Shown: in pieces, positions 42,639-51,976 of the stretch | How the letters are laid out: every line of letters starts with the position of its first letter | Position numbering within the stretch: the first letter of the stretch is position 1 | Assembly (NCBI GenBank): GCA_017481575.1 | Contig: JAFUPA010000019.1 | Span: 1 to 55,782, forward strand | Direction of reading: 5' to 3' | Source of the DNA: Clostridia bacterium | GTDB lineage: Bacteria > Bacillota > Clostridia > Oscillospirales > Acutalibacteraceae | DNA: 55,782 bases | Notes under the pieces: generated by a model | What the model was told of the DNA's origin: nothing | Database searches by the model: none | The model's input: the letters and a program-made list of their open reading frames with translations, nothing else | Program-made: the position numbers and the translations under genes

Positions 42639-43492
42639 TGCCGATACTTTCTGCAAAAGGCGTTACTCATCTTTACAACAAAGGAACGCCGAGCCAGGCA
42701 AAGGCTATTTATAATGTAAATGTTGAAATCGAAGAGGGCGAGCTTGTCGGACTTATTGGTCACACAGGCTCGGGAAAAAGCACCCTCGTTCAGCACTTCA
42801 ACGGAATTTTAAAGCCCGACGAGGGTCAGATTTTTGTTGACGGCAAGGATATCTGGGCAGACAAAAAAGCAACCCGTGAAGCACGCTTCAAGGTCGGTCT
42901 TTGCTTCCAATATCCCGAATATCAGCTTTTTGAAGAAACAGTTTATAAAGACATTTCCTTCGGCCCTAAAAATATGGGACTTTCCGAGGAGGAGATAAAC
43001 TCGAGAGTTCTCCTTGCCGCCGAGTATGTCGGTCTCAAAAAGGAGCTTCTTGAAAAGTCGCCGTTTGACCTCTCGGGCGGTGAAAAGCGCCGTGCGGCTA
43101 TCGCAGGTGTAATTGCAATGCAGCCGAAAGTGCTCATCCTTGACGAGCCTACGGCAGGTCTTGACCCCAAGGGCAGAGACAAAATTCTGGATATGATTAA
43201 ATCCTACCGTGAAAAAACAGGCAGTACAGTGCTTCTTGTTTCTCACAGTATGGAGGACGTTGCAAAAATTGCAACAAAGGTACTTGTTATGAATAAATCC
43301 CGTGTGGAGATGTACGGCACGGTTGACGAGGTTTACTCCCACAGCGAGGAGCTTCGCAAAATCGGTCTTAACATTCCGCAGGTTTCAAAGGTTTTTGAAA
43401 TTTTAAAGCAAAAGGGCTGTGACCTGGGAACAGCCTACACCGTCGAAAAGGCGGCAGAGGTAATCCTCTCAAAGGGAGGTGCCAACGTATGA
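42638..43492 (+). CDS. ecfA2: ECF transporter ATPase A2
   Basis: 284 residues from ATG 42638, overlapping the ecfA1 stop by one base. Walker A GHTGSGKSTLVQ, Q-loop CFQYPEYQLFEETV (the QYPEYQLFEET pattern marks EcfA2), signature LSGGEKRRAAIAG, Walker B VLILDEPTAGLD, H-loop VSHSMEDV. Forms the heterodimeric ATPase with EcfA1. Confidence 0.94.
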   Translation: MPILSAKGVTHLYNKGTPSQAKAIYNVNVEIEEGELVGLIGHTGSGKSTLVQHFNGILKPDEGQIFVDGKDIWADKKATREARFKVGLCFQYPEYQLFEETVYKDISFGPKNMGLSEEEINSRVLLAAEYVGLKKELLEKSPFDLSGGEKRRAAIAGVIAMQPKVLILDEPTAGLDPKGRDKILDMIKSYREKTGSTVLLVSHSMEDVAKIATKVLVMNKSRVEMYGTVDEVYSHSEELRKIGLNIPQVSKVFEILKQKGCDLGTAYTVEKAAEVILSKGGANV

Positions 43493-44310
43493 TTAAGGAT
43501 ATAACCATCGGTCAGTATTTCATCGGCGACTCCTTGCTTCACCGACTTGATGCAAGAATGAAAATCATTCTTACGATTGCGTTTATCGTTTCAATTTTCA
43601 TCTGCAAGAGCTTTCCGGCACTCTTGCTTATGGTGCTTTTTACCTTCGTGGTTGTGCTCATCTCAAAAGTACCTGTTAAAATGGTCTTAAAGAGCGTAAA
43701 GCCGATTGCAATAATCGTTGCCTTTACCTCGATACTCAATATTTTCTACGTCAGGGGCGGCACACCGCTTGTTGATTGGAGGTTTATCCACATCACATCA
43801 AACGGTGTCTTTACGGCAATTTTTATGGCGGTCAGAATTGTATGTCTTGTTATAATCAGCTCAATGCTCACCTACACAACAACTCCCACAATGCTGACAG
43901 ATGCAATCGAAAAATTGCTTTCACCCTTAAAACTTTTCAAAATTCCCGTGTCAACACTTGCAATGATGATGACACTTGCGTTAAGATTTATACCGACACT
44001 TATCGACGAAATCGACCGCATCACAAACGCACAGAAGGCGAGAGGCGCAAATCTCGATGACGGTAATTTTATCGAAAGAGTAAAGGCGCTTGTTCCGATA
44101 ATCGTACCGCTGTTCGTTTCGTCGATAAGACGTGCTTACGAGCTTGCAGATGCAATGGACTGCCGCTGTTACACGGGCGGTCCGGGCAGAACAAGAATGA
44201 AGCAGATGAAGCTTCACCCTCGTGACTTTGCGGCACTTGCTGTTGTTGTTTTGCTTATTGCAGGCATAGTTTTACTCAACATTTACTTCAAGGCGGTGCT
44301 TGTCAGATGA
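43489..44310 (+). CDS. ecfT: ECF transporter transmembrane subunit T
   Basis: 273 residues with about five or six membrane helices. The N-terminal IGQYFIGDSLLHRLDARMKI is typical of EcfT. The coupling helices carry the Ala-Arg-Gly motif in QKARGANLDDG and a second basic motif in AMDCRCYTGG. It overlaps ecfA2 by four bases and truA by four, so the three-gene module plus truA is translated as a unit. No S component is adjacent, as usual for group II ECF systems. Confidence 0.93.
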   Translation: MIKDITIGQYFIGDSLLHRLDARMKIILTIAFIVSIFICKSFPALLLMVLFTFVVVLISKVPVKMVLKSVKPIAIIVAFTSILNIFYVRGGTPLVDWRFIHITSNGVFTAIFMAVRIVCLVIISSMLTYTTTPTMLTDAIEKLLSPLKLFKIPVSTLAMMMTLALRFIPTLIDEIDRITNAQKARGANLDDGNFIERVKALVPIIVPLFVSSIRRAYELADAMDCRCYTGGPGRTRMKQMKLHPRDFAALAVVVLLIAGIVLLNIYFKAVLVR

Positions 44311-45050
44311 GAAATCTGCTTTTACGTCTTATATATGACGGTGCGTCATATCACGGCTGGCAGGTACAGCCCAACGGCATAACCGTGCAGGAAGCCTTGC
44401 AGAACGCTGTTGAGAAAATCCTCGGTGTGCGTGAAAGTGTTGTAGGTTGCAGTCGTACGGACGCAGGTGTCCATGCAAACGATTTTTGCTGTAATATTAA
44501 AACCGAAAACGACATCGATTGCTACCGCTTGCAGGGTGCGCTCAATGCCGTTTTACCCGATGATATATGTGTGAAATCAGTCAAGGAAGTACCTCTCAAT
44601 TTCCACGCAAGATACAATTGTGTAACCAAGCAGTATGTTTACAGAGTCTGGAACGCAAATTACAAAAATCCCTTTCTTGTAAACCGTGCATGGCACTACA
44701 AAAATAAACTCAACGAGAAATTTCTGAACGAGCAGGCACAAGCCTACATCGGCACTCACGATTTCAAAGCCTTTTGCTCGGCAGGCAGTACCGTGGAGGA
44801 TACCGTCCGCACAGTCAAATCTTTCACAGTTGAAAGAAACGGTGAAGAGGTTATCTTCAAGGTTGAAGCTGACGGCTTTCTTTACAATATGGTGCGTATA
44901 ATGGTCGGCTCGTTAATAGAAATTTCAGAAAATAAAATAGAAAAAGACAAACTTAATGATATAATAGAAAGTAAGGACAGAACGCTTGCAGGCAGAACAG
45001 CTCCGCCGCAGGGTCTCTACCTTAACAAAGTAAATTACGGGGAGGATTGA
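44307..45050 (+). CDS. truA: tRNA pseudouridine38-40 synthase
   Basis: 247 residues. Makes pseudouridine at positions 38-40 of the tRNA anticodon arm. The catalytic Asp52 is in GCSRTDAGVHA; YDGASYHGWQ and LYNMVRIMVGSLIE are further TruA signatures. It overlaps ecfT by four bases. The ecfA1-ecfA2-ecfT-truA order is common in Firmicutes. Confidence 0.96.
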   Translation: MRNLLLRLIYDGASYHGWQVQPNGITVQEALQNAVEKILGVRESVVGCSRTDAGVHANDFCCNIKTENDIDCYRLQGALNAVLPDDICVKSVKEVPLNFHARYNCVTKQYVYRVWNANYKNPFLVNRAWHYKNKLNEKFLNEQAQAYIGTHDFKAFCSAGSTVEDTVRTVKSFTVERNGEEVIFKVEADGFLYNMVRIMVGSLIEISENKIEKDKLNDIIESKDRTLAGRTAPPQGLYLNKVNYGED

Positions 45051-45051
45051 C

Positions 45052-46221
45052 GTGGAAGAAAACAAAAGAAAATTCAAGCCATTGAGCAAGCAATCAAAAC
45101 TCATACTTTCGGTTTTTCTCGTTGTCGTGGCGGCTTTGCTGATTGTTTTTACAGCGGCACAATCCCTCGGTAATATGACAATCCGCAATATGGCAGATAA
45201 CGTCAAGGCTTATTTCGTCAGCCTCGGTGCAGGTGACGGCTACCCCTACGACATTGATGCCTTGAGTGTTGAGGATATCAAAATCAACAACTCAAATATC
45301 CAGCTTCTTTTAAGCGACAAAACACTTGTTCTTAACCAGACGGCAAAGGAAATTATGCCGAGAGAGCATACCTACTCCAATCCTGCAATGAAAACAAAAG
45401 AGTCAAAGCTTATAATCTACGACCTTGACTCTGCCCGTTTCAGACTTCAGAACTCAACGGAAATTACCTACGAGGGCGAAGCCTCGGGCAGAATTACTGC
45501 TGCGGCAATTGGTAAAAGCGGCAATTACGCTTTGAGTACTTACGGCACAAGCGTTCAGTCTGTTCTCACGGTTTATAACAATAAAAATAAAGAAATTTTT
45601 ATCTGGAACTATAAAACAGAACGAATTGTTGACATATCCCTTTCGGATAACGGCAAATATGCCGCAGTTGCAACAATTGATGCTGAAAACGGCAAGATAA
45701 ATTCAAAGCTTTATGTTTTCGATTTTAAATCGGAAGAGTATGTTTCCTGCTTCGACTACAAGGACACAACTCTTGTCAAGGTTGATTATGTGAAGAGCAA
45801 CAACATCGTTGCTGTCGGCAACAATCTGCGCTCGTACATAAAGAACAATACCGACAGGAAGGATGACACCTCCTTCGGTGCAGATGTACTTTATAACTAC
45901 TGCGTTACGGATAAGGGCAGAAATGCAATTGTCCTTTCACGTTACGGCAGCTCGTCACTTTCAAAGCTCACCGTTTACTCCAACAAAAATAAGGAGCAGT
46001 TCACGGTAAGCTTCGACAAGGAAATGCAGTGGGTGGACTGTGACGAAAAATACACAGCAGTTCTTTTTGAAAACGAGGTCAGAACCTTTAACAAAAAGGG
46101 TAAGCAGGTCGGAAGCATAACCTTTACGGGAGAGCCTGTAAGAGTTGCGGTTGACGGAACAAAAACTTATGTTTTAACAACCTCGGGTCTTCAATGCTAC
46201 GATACCAAAGGAATTGAATGA
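45052..46221 (+). CDS. DUF5711-type membrane-anchored beta-propeller-like protein
   Basis: 389 residues from GTG 45052, with GGAGG six bases upstream. A basic N-terminus is followed by one membrane helix (about 18-40, LSVFLVVVAALLIVFTAAQS) and an extracytoplasmic region with regular repeats of the type LVVNQTAKEI..., YALSTYG, SLSDNGKYAAVATID and KTYVLTTSGLQCYD, suggesting a WD40/PQQ-like propeller. Clostridial genes of this kind are labelled DUF5711. It is one base after truA and before the CvpA-like gene. Function unknown. Confidence 0.7.
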   Translation: MEENKRKFKPLSKQSKLILSVFLVVVAALLIVFTAAQSLGNMTIRNMADNVKAYFVSLGAGDGYPYDIDALSVEDIKINNSNIQLLLSDKTLVLNQTAKEIMPREHTYSNPAMKTKESKLIIYDLDSARFRLQNSTEITYEGEASGRITAAAIGKSGNYALSTYGTSVQSVLTVYNNKNKEIFIWNYKTERIVDISLSDNGKYAAVATIDAENGKINSKLYVFDFKSEEYVSCFDYKDTTLVKVDYVKSNNIVAVGNNLRSYIKNNTDRKDDTSFGADVLYNYCVTDKGRNAIVLSRYGSSSLSKLTVYSNKNKEQFTVSFDKEMQWVDCDEKYTAVLFENEVRTFNKKGKQVGSITFTGEPVRVAVDGTKTYVLTTSGLQCYDTKGIE

Positions 46222-46230
46222 GGTGATTTT

Positions 46231-46734
46231 TTGGAGCAATATATTATCGACATTATTTTAGCGGCAATTTTTCTTGCAATAACAATTAAATATTTTACAA
46301 GAGGCTTTGCCAAAACAATTTTAAAGTTCGTTGCATTCTTTCTTTCAATTGTGCTTTCCCGAACCTTGTCGGGAGAGGTAACCGATTGGGTATTCAGCAA
46401 CACCAAGCTTTTCACGGGCACAGAGCGTTACATAGCACAGCTAATCATAACCGTTCTTTGCTTTGTCGTGCTTTCAGTTCTTCTTAACTGGGCGGTAGCA
46501 CTCGTAAACAAGTTTTTCAAAATACCTGTTTTAAAGCAGGCAAACAAGCTGCTCGGCGGACTTTTAGGTGCTCTTTGCGGCGGCATAGTCGTGATAGTTC
46601 TCTGCTTCGCTTTGCAGATTTCGTCACACGTTGTTTATAACGCAAAGTTTGTCAATGCCGTTGAAAGTTCCGTAATTGTTCAAATGGTACTCTCGGACGA
46701 AAAAGTAAACGAAGGCATCGAAGCCTTAAAATAA
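46231..46734 (+). CDS. CvpA-family membrane protein
   Basis: 167 residues from TTG 46231, supported by GAGGTGAT just upstream. Four hydrophobic segments (about 5-20, 32-50, 68-90, 106-128) and the pattern FLSIVLSRTLSGEVTDWVFS fit the CvpA family (colicin V production/envelope function). TTG starts are rare in this window (also rpsE). It lies nine bases after the DUF5711 gene and before pgsA, pointing to an envelope-linked operon. Confidence 0.78.
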   Translation: MEQYIIDIILAAIFLAITIKYFTRGFAKTILKFVAFFLSIVLSRTLSGEVTDWVFSNTKLFTGTERYIAQLIITVLCFVVLSVLLNWAVALVNKFFKIPVLKQANKLLGGLLGALCGGIVVIVLCFALQISSHVVYNAKFVNAVESSVIVQMVLSDEKVNEGIEALK

Positions 46735-46747
46735 CGGAGGAATAATT

Positions 46748-47365
46748 ATGTTTAAAGATTTATTTAAAAATTGGAATACGATTCCGAACTGGATTTCCTT
46801 TGCAAGAATTATAATGATACCCATTTTCGGAGTATTGTTTTATAAAAACGAGGTTGTATGGGCAGTTTTCGTCCTTTTCCTTTCAGGCTTTTCAGATTTT
46901 ATCGACGGCAAAATTGCACGTAAGTTCAATCAGGTAAGCGACCTCGGAAAGATGCTCGACCCCGTTGCGGATAAGCTCACACAGGTTACAATCGCTGTCT
47001 TGCTTTACATCAAGTTTAATTCAAGCGATGTAGAGCTCGTTAAGACCTTCAGCTGGATTTTCCTTATTTTCATTGTAAAGGAAATCGTGATGGTTCTTTT
47101 CGGCGCATTTATGGTTGCTATCGGTCTTCGTCCGTCAGCGGCTGAAATCTGGGGAAAAGCATCAACCTTCGTGTTCTATGCAGTTATGATTTTCCTTTTT
47201 GCGTTTGCACCCGATGTCGGCGCATTCAATTCACTCTGGACAATTCCCGAGGCACTCCTTGTAGTTCTCGTTGCCGTTTCCGCAATCCTCACTGTGATTG
47301 CATTTGTCAGCTACTTACCGACAACCTACAAGCAGTTTAAGGAAAAGTATTTCAGCAAGAAGTAA
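46748..47365 (+). CDS. pgsA: CDP-diacylglycerol-glycerol-3-phosphate 3-phosphatidyltransferase
   Basis: 205 residues with about five membrane helices. It makes phosphatidylglycerol-phosphate. The CDP-alcohol phosphotransferase motif DG-x2-AR-x8-G-x3-D-x3-D is seen at DGKIARKFNQVSDLGKMLDP followed by VADK. The N-terminus PNWISFARIIMIPIF is typical of PgsA. A related synthase for another head group cannot be fully excluded. Confidence 0.9.
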   Translation: MFKDLFKNWNTIPNWISFARIIMIPIFGVLFYKNEVVWAVFVLFLSGFSDFIDGKIARKFNQVSDLGKMLDPVADKLTQVTIAVLLYIKFNSSDVELVKTFSWIFLIFIVKEIVMVLFGAFMVAIGLRPSAAEIWGKASTFVFYAVMIFLFAFAPDVGAFNSLWTIPEALLVVLVAVSAILTVIAFVSYLPTTYKQFKEKYFSKK

Positions 47366-47401
47366 ACAGCAAAATAGTCAGCAAAAGTTTAGGAGAAATA
47401 T

Positions 47402-49687
47402 ATGAAACAAATTATGTGCAGCAAATGCGGCATAAGACCTGCCGTAATTTTTATGACCCGTATGGAGGGTGATAAAAGCTCAAAGCAGGAGGGCTTGTGC
47501 CTTAAATGTGCAATGGAATCCACGGGTCCCATTAAGCAGATGATGGAAAATATGGGTATCACCGAGGATGACTACGAGGCAATGAGCGAGCAGTTCGGTG
47601 CCATGATGGGTATGGGCGACAACGGCGAAGGCTTTGAGCCGGGCGGTGTGCCGACGTTCCCGTTTATGCAGAACTTTATGCCTAAAGAAGAGGACGACGG
47701 CAAGCAGTTCACAGACGTTGACGACGAGCCGAAGGATACTAAATCAAAAAAGGCAAAAGGTGAAAAGAACAACAAAAAGAGAAAGTTTCTTCCTCTTTAC
47801 TGTACAAACCTGACACAAAAGGCACGTGACGGCAAAATTGACAGAATTATCGGCAGAGACAATGAAATCTACCGCACAATTCAAATACTTTGCCGCCGTT
47901 CAAAAAATAATCCCTGCCTTATCGGTGAACCGGGTGTCGGTAAAACCGCTATTGCAGAGGGACTTGCTTTAAGAATTGCAAGCGGTGACGTTCCTGCAAA
48001 GCTTGCCAATAAAGAAATACACCTTCTTGACCTCACCTCACTTGTTGCCGGTACACAGTTCCGTGGTCAGTTCGAGGGAAGAGTCAAGGGTCTTGTAGAG
48101 GAAGTCAAATCCGAGGGCAACATCATTCTCTTTATTGATGAGGTGCATAACCTTGTCGGTACAGGCGGTGACTCCGAGGGTGCAATGAATGCCGCTAATA
48201 TCTTAAAGCCCGCTCTTTCAAGAGGTGAGGTGCAGATTATCGGTGCAACTACCTTTACAGAGTACAGAAAATATATCGAAAAAGATGCTGCTCTCGAAAG
48301 ACGACTTCAGCCCGTTAAGGTTGAAGAGCCGTCAATTGAGGACACTTACAATATGCTCGTCGGCATCAAGAGTTATTATGAGGACTACCACAAGGTGCAG
48401 ATAAGCGACCACCTTGTGCACACAGCAGTAACACTTTCTGAACGCTTTATCAACGACAGATTCTTGCCCGATAAGGCAATCGACCTTCTTGACGAGGCTT
48501 GTACCTGCGCAAATCTTCGCAACAAAAACATCAGCGAATACGAGAAAAAGCTTGACGAAAAGGCTGACCTTATCATCCGTGAGCAAACACTTATGGAAGA
48601 GACCGAAAACCCCGATTACGAGGCTATCGCAAAGGTTAAGGCAGAGCTTATTCAATGCGAAACACGTCTTAATCAGCTTATTCCGTTGGTTGAAAATTCT
48701 CCCGTTACAGAGGAAGACCTTGCACGTGTTATTCAGCTTTGGACAGGCATCCCTGCACAGAAGATTGTTGAAAGCGACCTTCGCAGACTTGCCGACCTTG
48801 ACAAAAAGCTTAAGGCGAAAATCATCGGTCAGGACGAGGCTGTTGATGTTGTTTCAATGGCAATCCGCCGTGGCAGAATTCAGATAAGCCCACGCCGCAG
48901 ACCGTCATCATTCATCTTTGTCGGTCCGACAGGTGTCGGCAAAACAGAGCTTGTAAAACAGCTTGCAAACGAGCTTTTTGATACTCCGGAAACACTTATC
49001 CGTCTTGATATGTCCGAGTTTATGGAAAAGCATTCGGTGTCAAGAATTATCGGCTCACCTCCGGGTTATGTCGGTTATGACGAGGCTGGTCAGCTTACCG
49101 AAAAGGTACGTCGCAAGCCTTATTCAGTTCTTCTCTTTGACGAGATTGAAAAGGCTCACCCCGATGTTATGAATATTCTTCTCCAGATTCTTGACGAGGG
49201 CAAAATCAACGACGCACAGGGCAGAACGGTAAGCTTTGAAAACACGGTTATCGTAATGACCTCAAACGCAGGCAGCAGCCGTGGTGAGGGTGCTCTCGGC
49301 TTCGGCAAAACAAAGGGTGACGCAAGCCGAGACAGAGCAATGAAGGCTCTCAAGGAGTTCCTTCGTCCCGAGTTCCTCGGCAGAGTTGACGAGATTGTTG
49401 TCTTCAACGATCTTAATGAGGAAGCATTCAAGAAGATTGCTGTTCTTATGCTTGACGAGTTCAAAGGTCCGATGCAGGACAAAGCAATCAGCTTCAATTA
49501 TACTGATGAAGCTGTCGAATTCCTTGCACTCAAATCTGTAGGCGGTTCAAGAGGTGCTCGTGACCTCCGCAATGAAATCCGCCGCAGGGTAGAGGACAAA
49601 ATCGCAACAAAAATCATCGACAATATCGACACCCCCGTAACCTCAATCACGGTTGATGTCGAGAACGATGAAATAGTGCTTAAATAA
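47402..49687 (+). CDS. ClpE-like AAA+ unfoldase with N-terminal zinc finger
   Basis: 761 residues. Instead of the double Clp N-domain, residues 1-40 carry a zinc finger (Cys6, Cys9, Cys33, Cys36), then an acidic/basic linker to about 130. Two AAA+ modules follow: first Walker A GEPGVGKT (175-182) and LFIDEVHNLVG; a short coiled-coil middle domain (about 380-430); second Walker A GPTGVGKTELVKQ and LLFDEIEKAHPD. ALGFGK provides the LGF loop that docks on ClpP. The zinc finger plus ClpP loop fit ClpE, though the Firmicute ClpC group is close. It unfolds proteins for ClpP. Followed by a terminator. Confidence 0.87.
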   Translation: MKQIMCSKCGIRPAVIFMTRMEGDKSSKQEGLCLKCAMESTGPIKQMMENMGITEDDYEAMSEQFGAMMGMGDNGEGFEPGGVPTFPFMQNFMPKEEDDGKQFTDVDDEPKDTKSKKAKGEKNNKKRKFLPLYCTNLTQKARDGKIDRIIGRDNEIYRTIQILCRRSKNNPCLIGEPGVGKTAIAEGLALRIASGDVPAKLANKEIHLLDLTSLVAGTQFRGQFEGRVKGLVEEVKSEGNIILFIDEVHNLVGTGGDSEGAMNAANILKPALSRGEVQIIGATTFTEYRKYIEKDAALERRLQPVKVEEPSIEDTYNMLVGIKSYYEDYHKVQISDHLVHTAVTLSERFINDRFLPDKAIDLLDEACTCANLRNKNISEYEKKLDEKADLIIREQTLMEETENPDYEAIAKVKAELIQCETRLNQLIPLVENSPVTEEDLARVIQLWTGIPAQKIVESDLRRLADLDKKLKAKIIGQDEAVDVVSMAIRRGRIQISPRRRPSSFIFVGPTGVGKTELVKQLANELFDTPETLIRLDMSEFMEKHSVSRIIGSPPGYVGYDEAGQLTEKVRRKPYSVLLFDEIEKAHPDVMNILLQILDEGKINDAQGRTVSFENTVIVMTSNAGSSRGEGALGFGKTKGDASRDRAMKALKEFLRPEFLGRVDEIVVFNDLNEEAFKKIAVLMLDEFKGPMQDKAISFNYTDEAVEFLALKSVGGSRGARDLRNEIRRRVEDKIATKIIDNIDTPVTSITVDVENDEIVLK

Positions 49688-49691
49688 AATC

Positions 49692-49720
49692 AGACAGCCG
49701 TAAAAAGCGGCTGTCTTTTC
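49692..49720 (+). terminator. terminator of the clpE-like gene
   Basis: AGACAGCCG pairs with CGGCTGTCT across TAAAAAG, followed by TTTTC. Confidence 0.88.
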
Positions 49721-49725
49721 TCTTG

Positions 49726-49754
49726 TTGCAAAAAAAATCGATAAATGCTATAAT
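49726..49754 (+). promoter_or_regulatory. promoter for the glycan gene pair
   Basis: TTGCAA (49726-49731), 17-base spacer, TATAAT (49749-49754), about 40 bases before the glycosyltransferase start. Confidence 0.7.
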
Positions 49755-49793
49755 ATAAAAAGTATATCCCTATCAAAATATAAAGGTGATATT

Positions 49794-50705
49794 ATGAAAA
49801 AGCATTTACTCAAAATATGGAATTTTCTTTATTATTTAAAAGTCAGGTTAGTAGATATGTTCTGGCTTATCTTTGATTTCTTTTATTCACGTTTAACCAA
49901 AGCACCGGCTGTTGCAACGGTAGACGAGACAATTAAAGCCTTGGTGGAGGGGAATTACTCAATAGCACGCTACGGTGACGGTGAGATTAAACTTGTTGCG
50001 GGTAGAAATATCTCTTTTCAAGATGCAACACCGCTTGCTGTAAGCAAATTAAGGGAAGTTCTCTCAAGTGATGTTGATGGCTTGCTTGTCGGCATTGCTG
50101 ATATTTTTGGTGACAGAAGTCGCTACAACGAAAAGGCAAACAAGTATTGGAAAAAGCACCTTAATAAATTCAGAAGAGTTTGGTACAGATATCTTATAAA
50201 AGGCAAAAAATATTATAATGCCTCAATGACCAGACAGTATATTGCTTTGAACGACCGTTCACAGGGAATTGAAATATATAATAAAATGAAAAAAATCTGG
50301 CAGGACAAAGACGTTGTTTTTATTGAAGGCGAAAAAAGCCATATGGGTGTCGGAAATGATCTGTTTGACGGTGCAAAGTCGATAAAGCGCATTATAGGCC
50401 CTTCAAAACAGGCTTTTTCAAAGTATGAGGAGATTTTATCAGAAGCTTGCAAGCAGGACAAAGACATTCTTTTTCTTATTGCGCTTGGCCCTACGGCTAC
50501 AGGACTGGCCTATGATTTGCATTTGAAAGGTTACCGTGCAATTGACATCGGACATGTTGATGTTGAATATGAATGGCTGCTTATGGGAGCAGAAAAAAAA
50601 GTTGCGTTAAAGAACAAGATGGTGTTTGAAGCGACAGGCAATACACAGATAGAAAACTGTGTTGATGAAACCTATGAATCTCAGATAATTGCAAAAATTA
50701 TTTAA
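49794..50705 (+). CDS. GT-D fold glycosyltransferase (DUF1792 type)
   Basis: 303 residues. The N-terminal 35 residues are hydrophobic/aromatic and may attach the protein to the membrane. The signature IARYGDGEIKLVAG carries the D62-x-E64 metal/nucleotide motif of the GT-D fold, first known from streptococcal DUF1792 proteins that extend serine-rich-protein glycans. The IEGEKSHMGVGNDLF and LIALGPTATGLAYDL segments also match. It is a glucosyl-transferase-like enzyme by family; acceptor unknown. AT-richer than the flanking genes. It precedes a pyruvyltransferase by 14 bases. Confidence 0.82.
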   Translation: MKKHLLKIWNFLYYLKVRLVDMFWLIFDFFYSRLTKAPAVATVDETIKALVEGNYSIARYGDGEIKLVAGRNISFQDATPLAVSKLREVLSSDVDGLLVGIADIFGDRSRYNEKANKYWKKHLNKFRRVWYRYLIKGKKYYNASMTRQYIALNDRSQGIEIYNKMKKIWQDKDVVFIEGEKSHMGVGNDLFDGAKSIKRIIGPSKQAFSKYEEILSEACKQDKDILFLIALGPTATGLAYDLHLKGYRAIDIGHVDVEYEWLLMGAEKKVALKNKMVFEATGNTQIENCVDETYESQIIAKII

Positions 50706-50719
50706 TGAGGTAAGCACTT

Positions 50720-51823
50720 ATGTCACAAAACGAAAGTATAATTAAATTTAAAACTTTTTGTGCATCGGTTATTTCGGGTGCAATCAATTCACCCAAGAAA
50801 TTCCTTGCTTTTATAAAAAGGAATTATCAGATTCTACGTAACAAACAAGTAGCGGCTAATAGACAAATTCCGCAGATTTTTCTTATCGGTACTCCCGAAT
50901 ACGGCAATCTTGGTGACCAGATAATCGCTGTCAGCGAGCTTCGTTGGCTTAGTGATTTTTATCCCAATTATGGGATTAAAGAATTCACGCACGAAACGTT
51001 GATGAAAGATAAAAAATGCAGGCTGCTTCTTTCACAGATAAATAAAAAGGATTTGATTTTTCTTCAGGGCGGAGGAAATCTTAACGATCTATATTTGAAC
51101 TGTGAGAAAATTCGCCGTACAATAATCCAAAAATGTCCCGAGAATAAAATCATCCTTTTTCAGCAATCAATTTTCTTTTCCGATACACAAAAGGGCAGAG
51201 TAGTTAAAGAACAGACAGAAAAAATCTATAATAGTCATCAAAATTTTACTATTATCACAAGAGAAAACAAAAGCTTTGAATTGGCAACGGGAATTTTTAC
51301 TTCATTGAGAGTTCTCAAGTATCCTGATATGGCTACATATCTTTTCGGCAAGGTCACTTCAAAAAGCGACACGGAACGTAACGGTGTGCTTGTGTGTATA
51401 AGGGATGATGACGAAAAATATTACTCTGATTTACAGATTTCAAAGATGATTGAAATTTTAACGGTTGACAATTCTTTGGATTTTATCGATACGAACGTGC
51501 ATCGTTCGGTTTTACCCAAAAACAGACTTAAGGAAGTTCAGAACCTCATTGATGAAATTGCAAAATATAAAGTAATGGTTACTGATCGTTTTCACGGGGT
51601 CGTCTTTTCGATTCTTTCGGGAACACCTTGTGTTGTACTGCGTTCTTCCGACCATAAGATTGTAGAGGGTGTCAAATGGTTTGCTGATTATGACGGTATT
51701 TATTATGCGAAAAATATAGACGAAGTCCCTGAATTGGTAAAAAGAGCATCTGAATTGAAAAGTTTCAGAATTCCCGATTTTTCCCTATATTTTAGAGACC
51801 TTTACAATGAACTGAACAAATAA
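50720..51823 (+). CDS. polysaccharide pyruvyltransferase family protein
   Basis: 367 residues. LIGTPEYGNLGDQIIAVSEL at the start of the domain and VMVTDRFHGVVFSILSGTPCVVL near the end are the hallmarks of the CsaB/polysaccharide pyruvyltransferase family, which adds ketal pyruvate to surface sugars. FLQGGGNLNDLYL is also typical. It follows the GT-D glycosyltransferase and is followed by a terminator, so the pair is a two-gene unit that probably modifies a cell-surface glycan. Confidence 0.85.
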   Translation: MSQNESIIKFKTFCASVISGAINSPKKFLAFIKRNYQILRNKQVAANRQIPQIFLIGTPEYGNLGDQIIAVSELRWLSDFYPNYGIKEFTHETLMKDKKCRLLLSQINKKDLIFLQGGGNLNDLYLNCEKIRRTIIQKCPENKIILFQQSIFFSDTQKGRVVKEQTEKIYNSHQNFTIITRENKSFELATGIFTSLRVLKYPDMATYLFGKVTSKSDTERNGVLVCIRDDDEKYYSDLQISKMIEILTVDNSLDFIDTNVHRSVLPKNRLKEVQNLIDEIAKYKVMVTDRFHGVVFSILSGTPCVVLRSSDHKIVEGVKWFADYDGIYYAKNIDEVPELVKRASELKSFRIPDFSLYFRDLYNELNK

Positions 51824-51827
51824 CCAA

Positions 51828-51870
51828 AGCGGTGTGAAAAGACATTTCTTATCACACCGCTGTTTTATTT
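51828..51870 (+). terminator. terminator of the glycan gene pair
   Basis: AGCGGTGTGA pairs with TCACACCGCT across a 14-base loop, followed by GTTTTATTT. Confidence 0.88.
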
Positions 51871-51947
51871 ATCTCAATAAATCTCAGAATATCACTTTCA
51901 AAATTATACTATATTTTATTATGCTTGTCAAAATCGACATTTTTCTG

Positions 51948-51976
51948 TTGACAAAGCGGTAATTAAACTGTAAAAT
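51948..51976 (+). promoter_or_regulatory. promoter for the fur/zur-znu operon
   Basis: TTGACA (51948-51953), 17-base spacer, TAAAAT (51971-51976). The -10 box overlaps the palindrome at 51973-52003. Confidence 0.85.
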
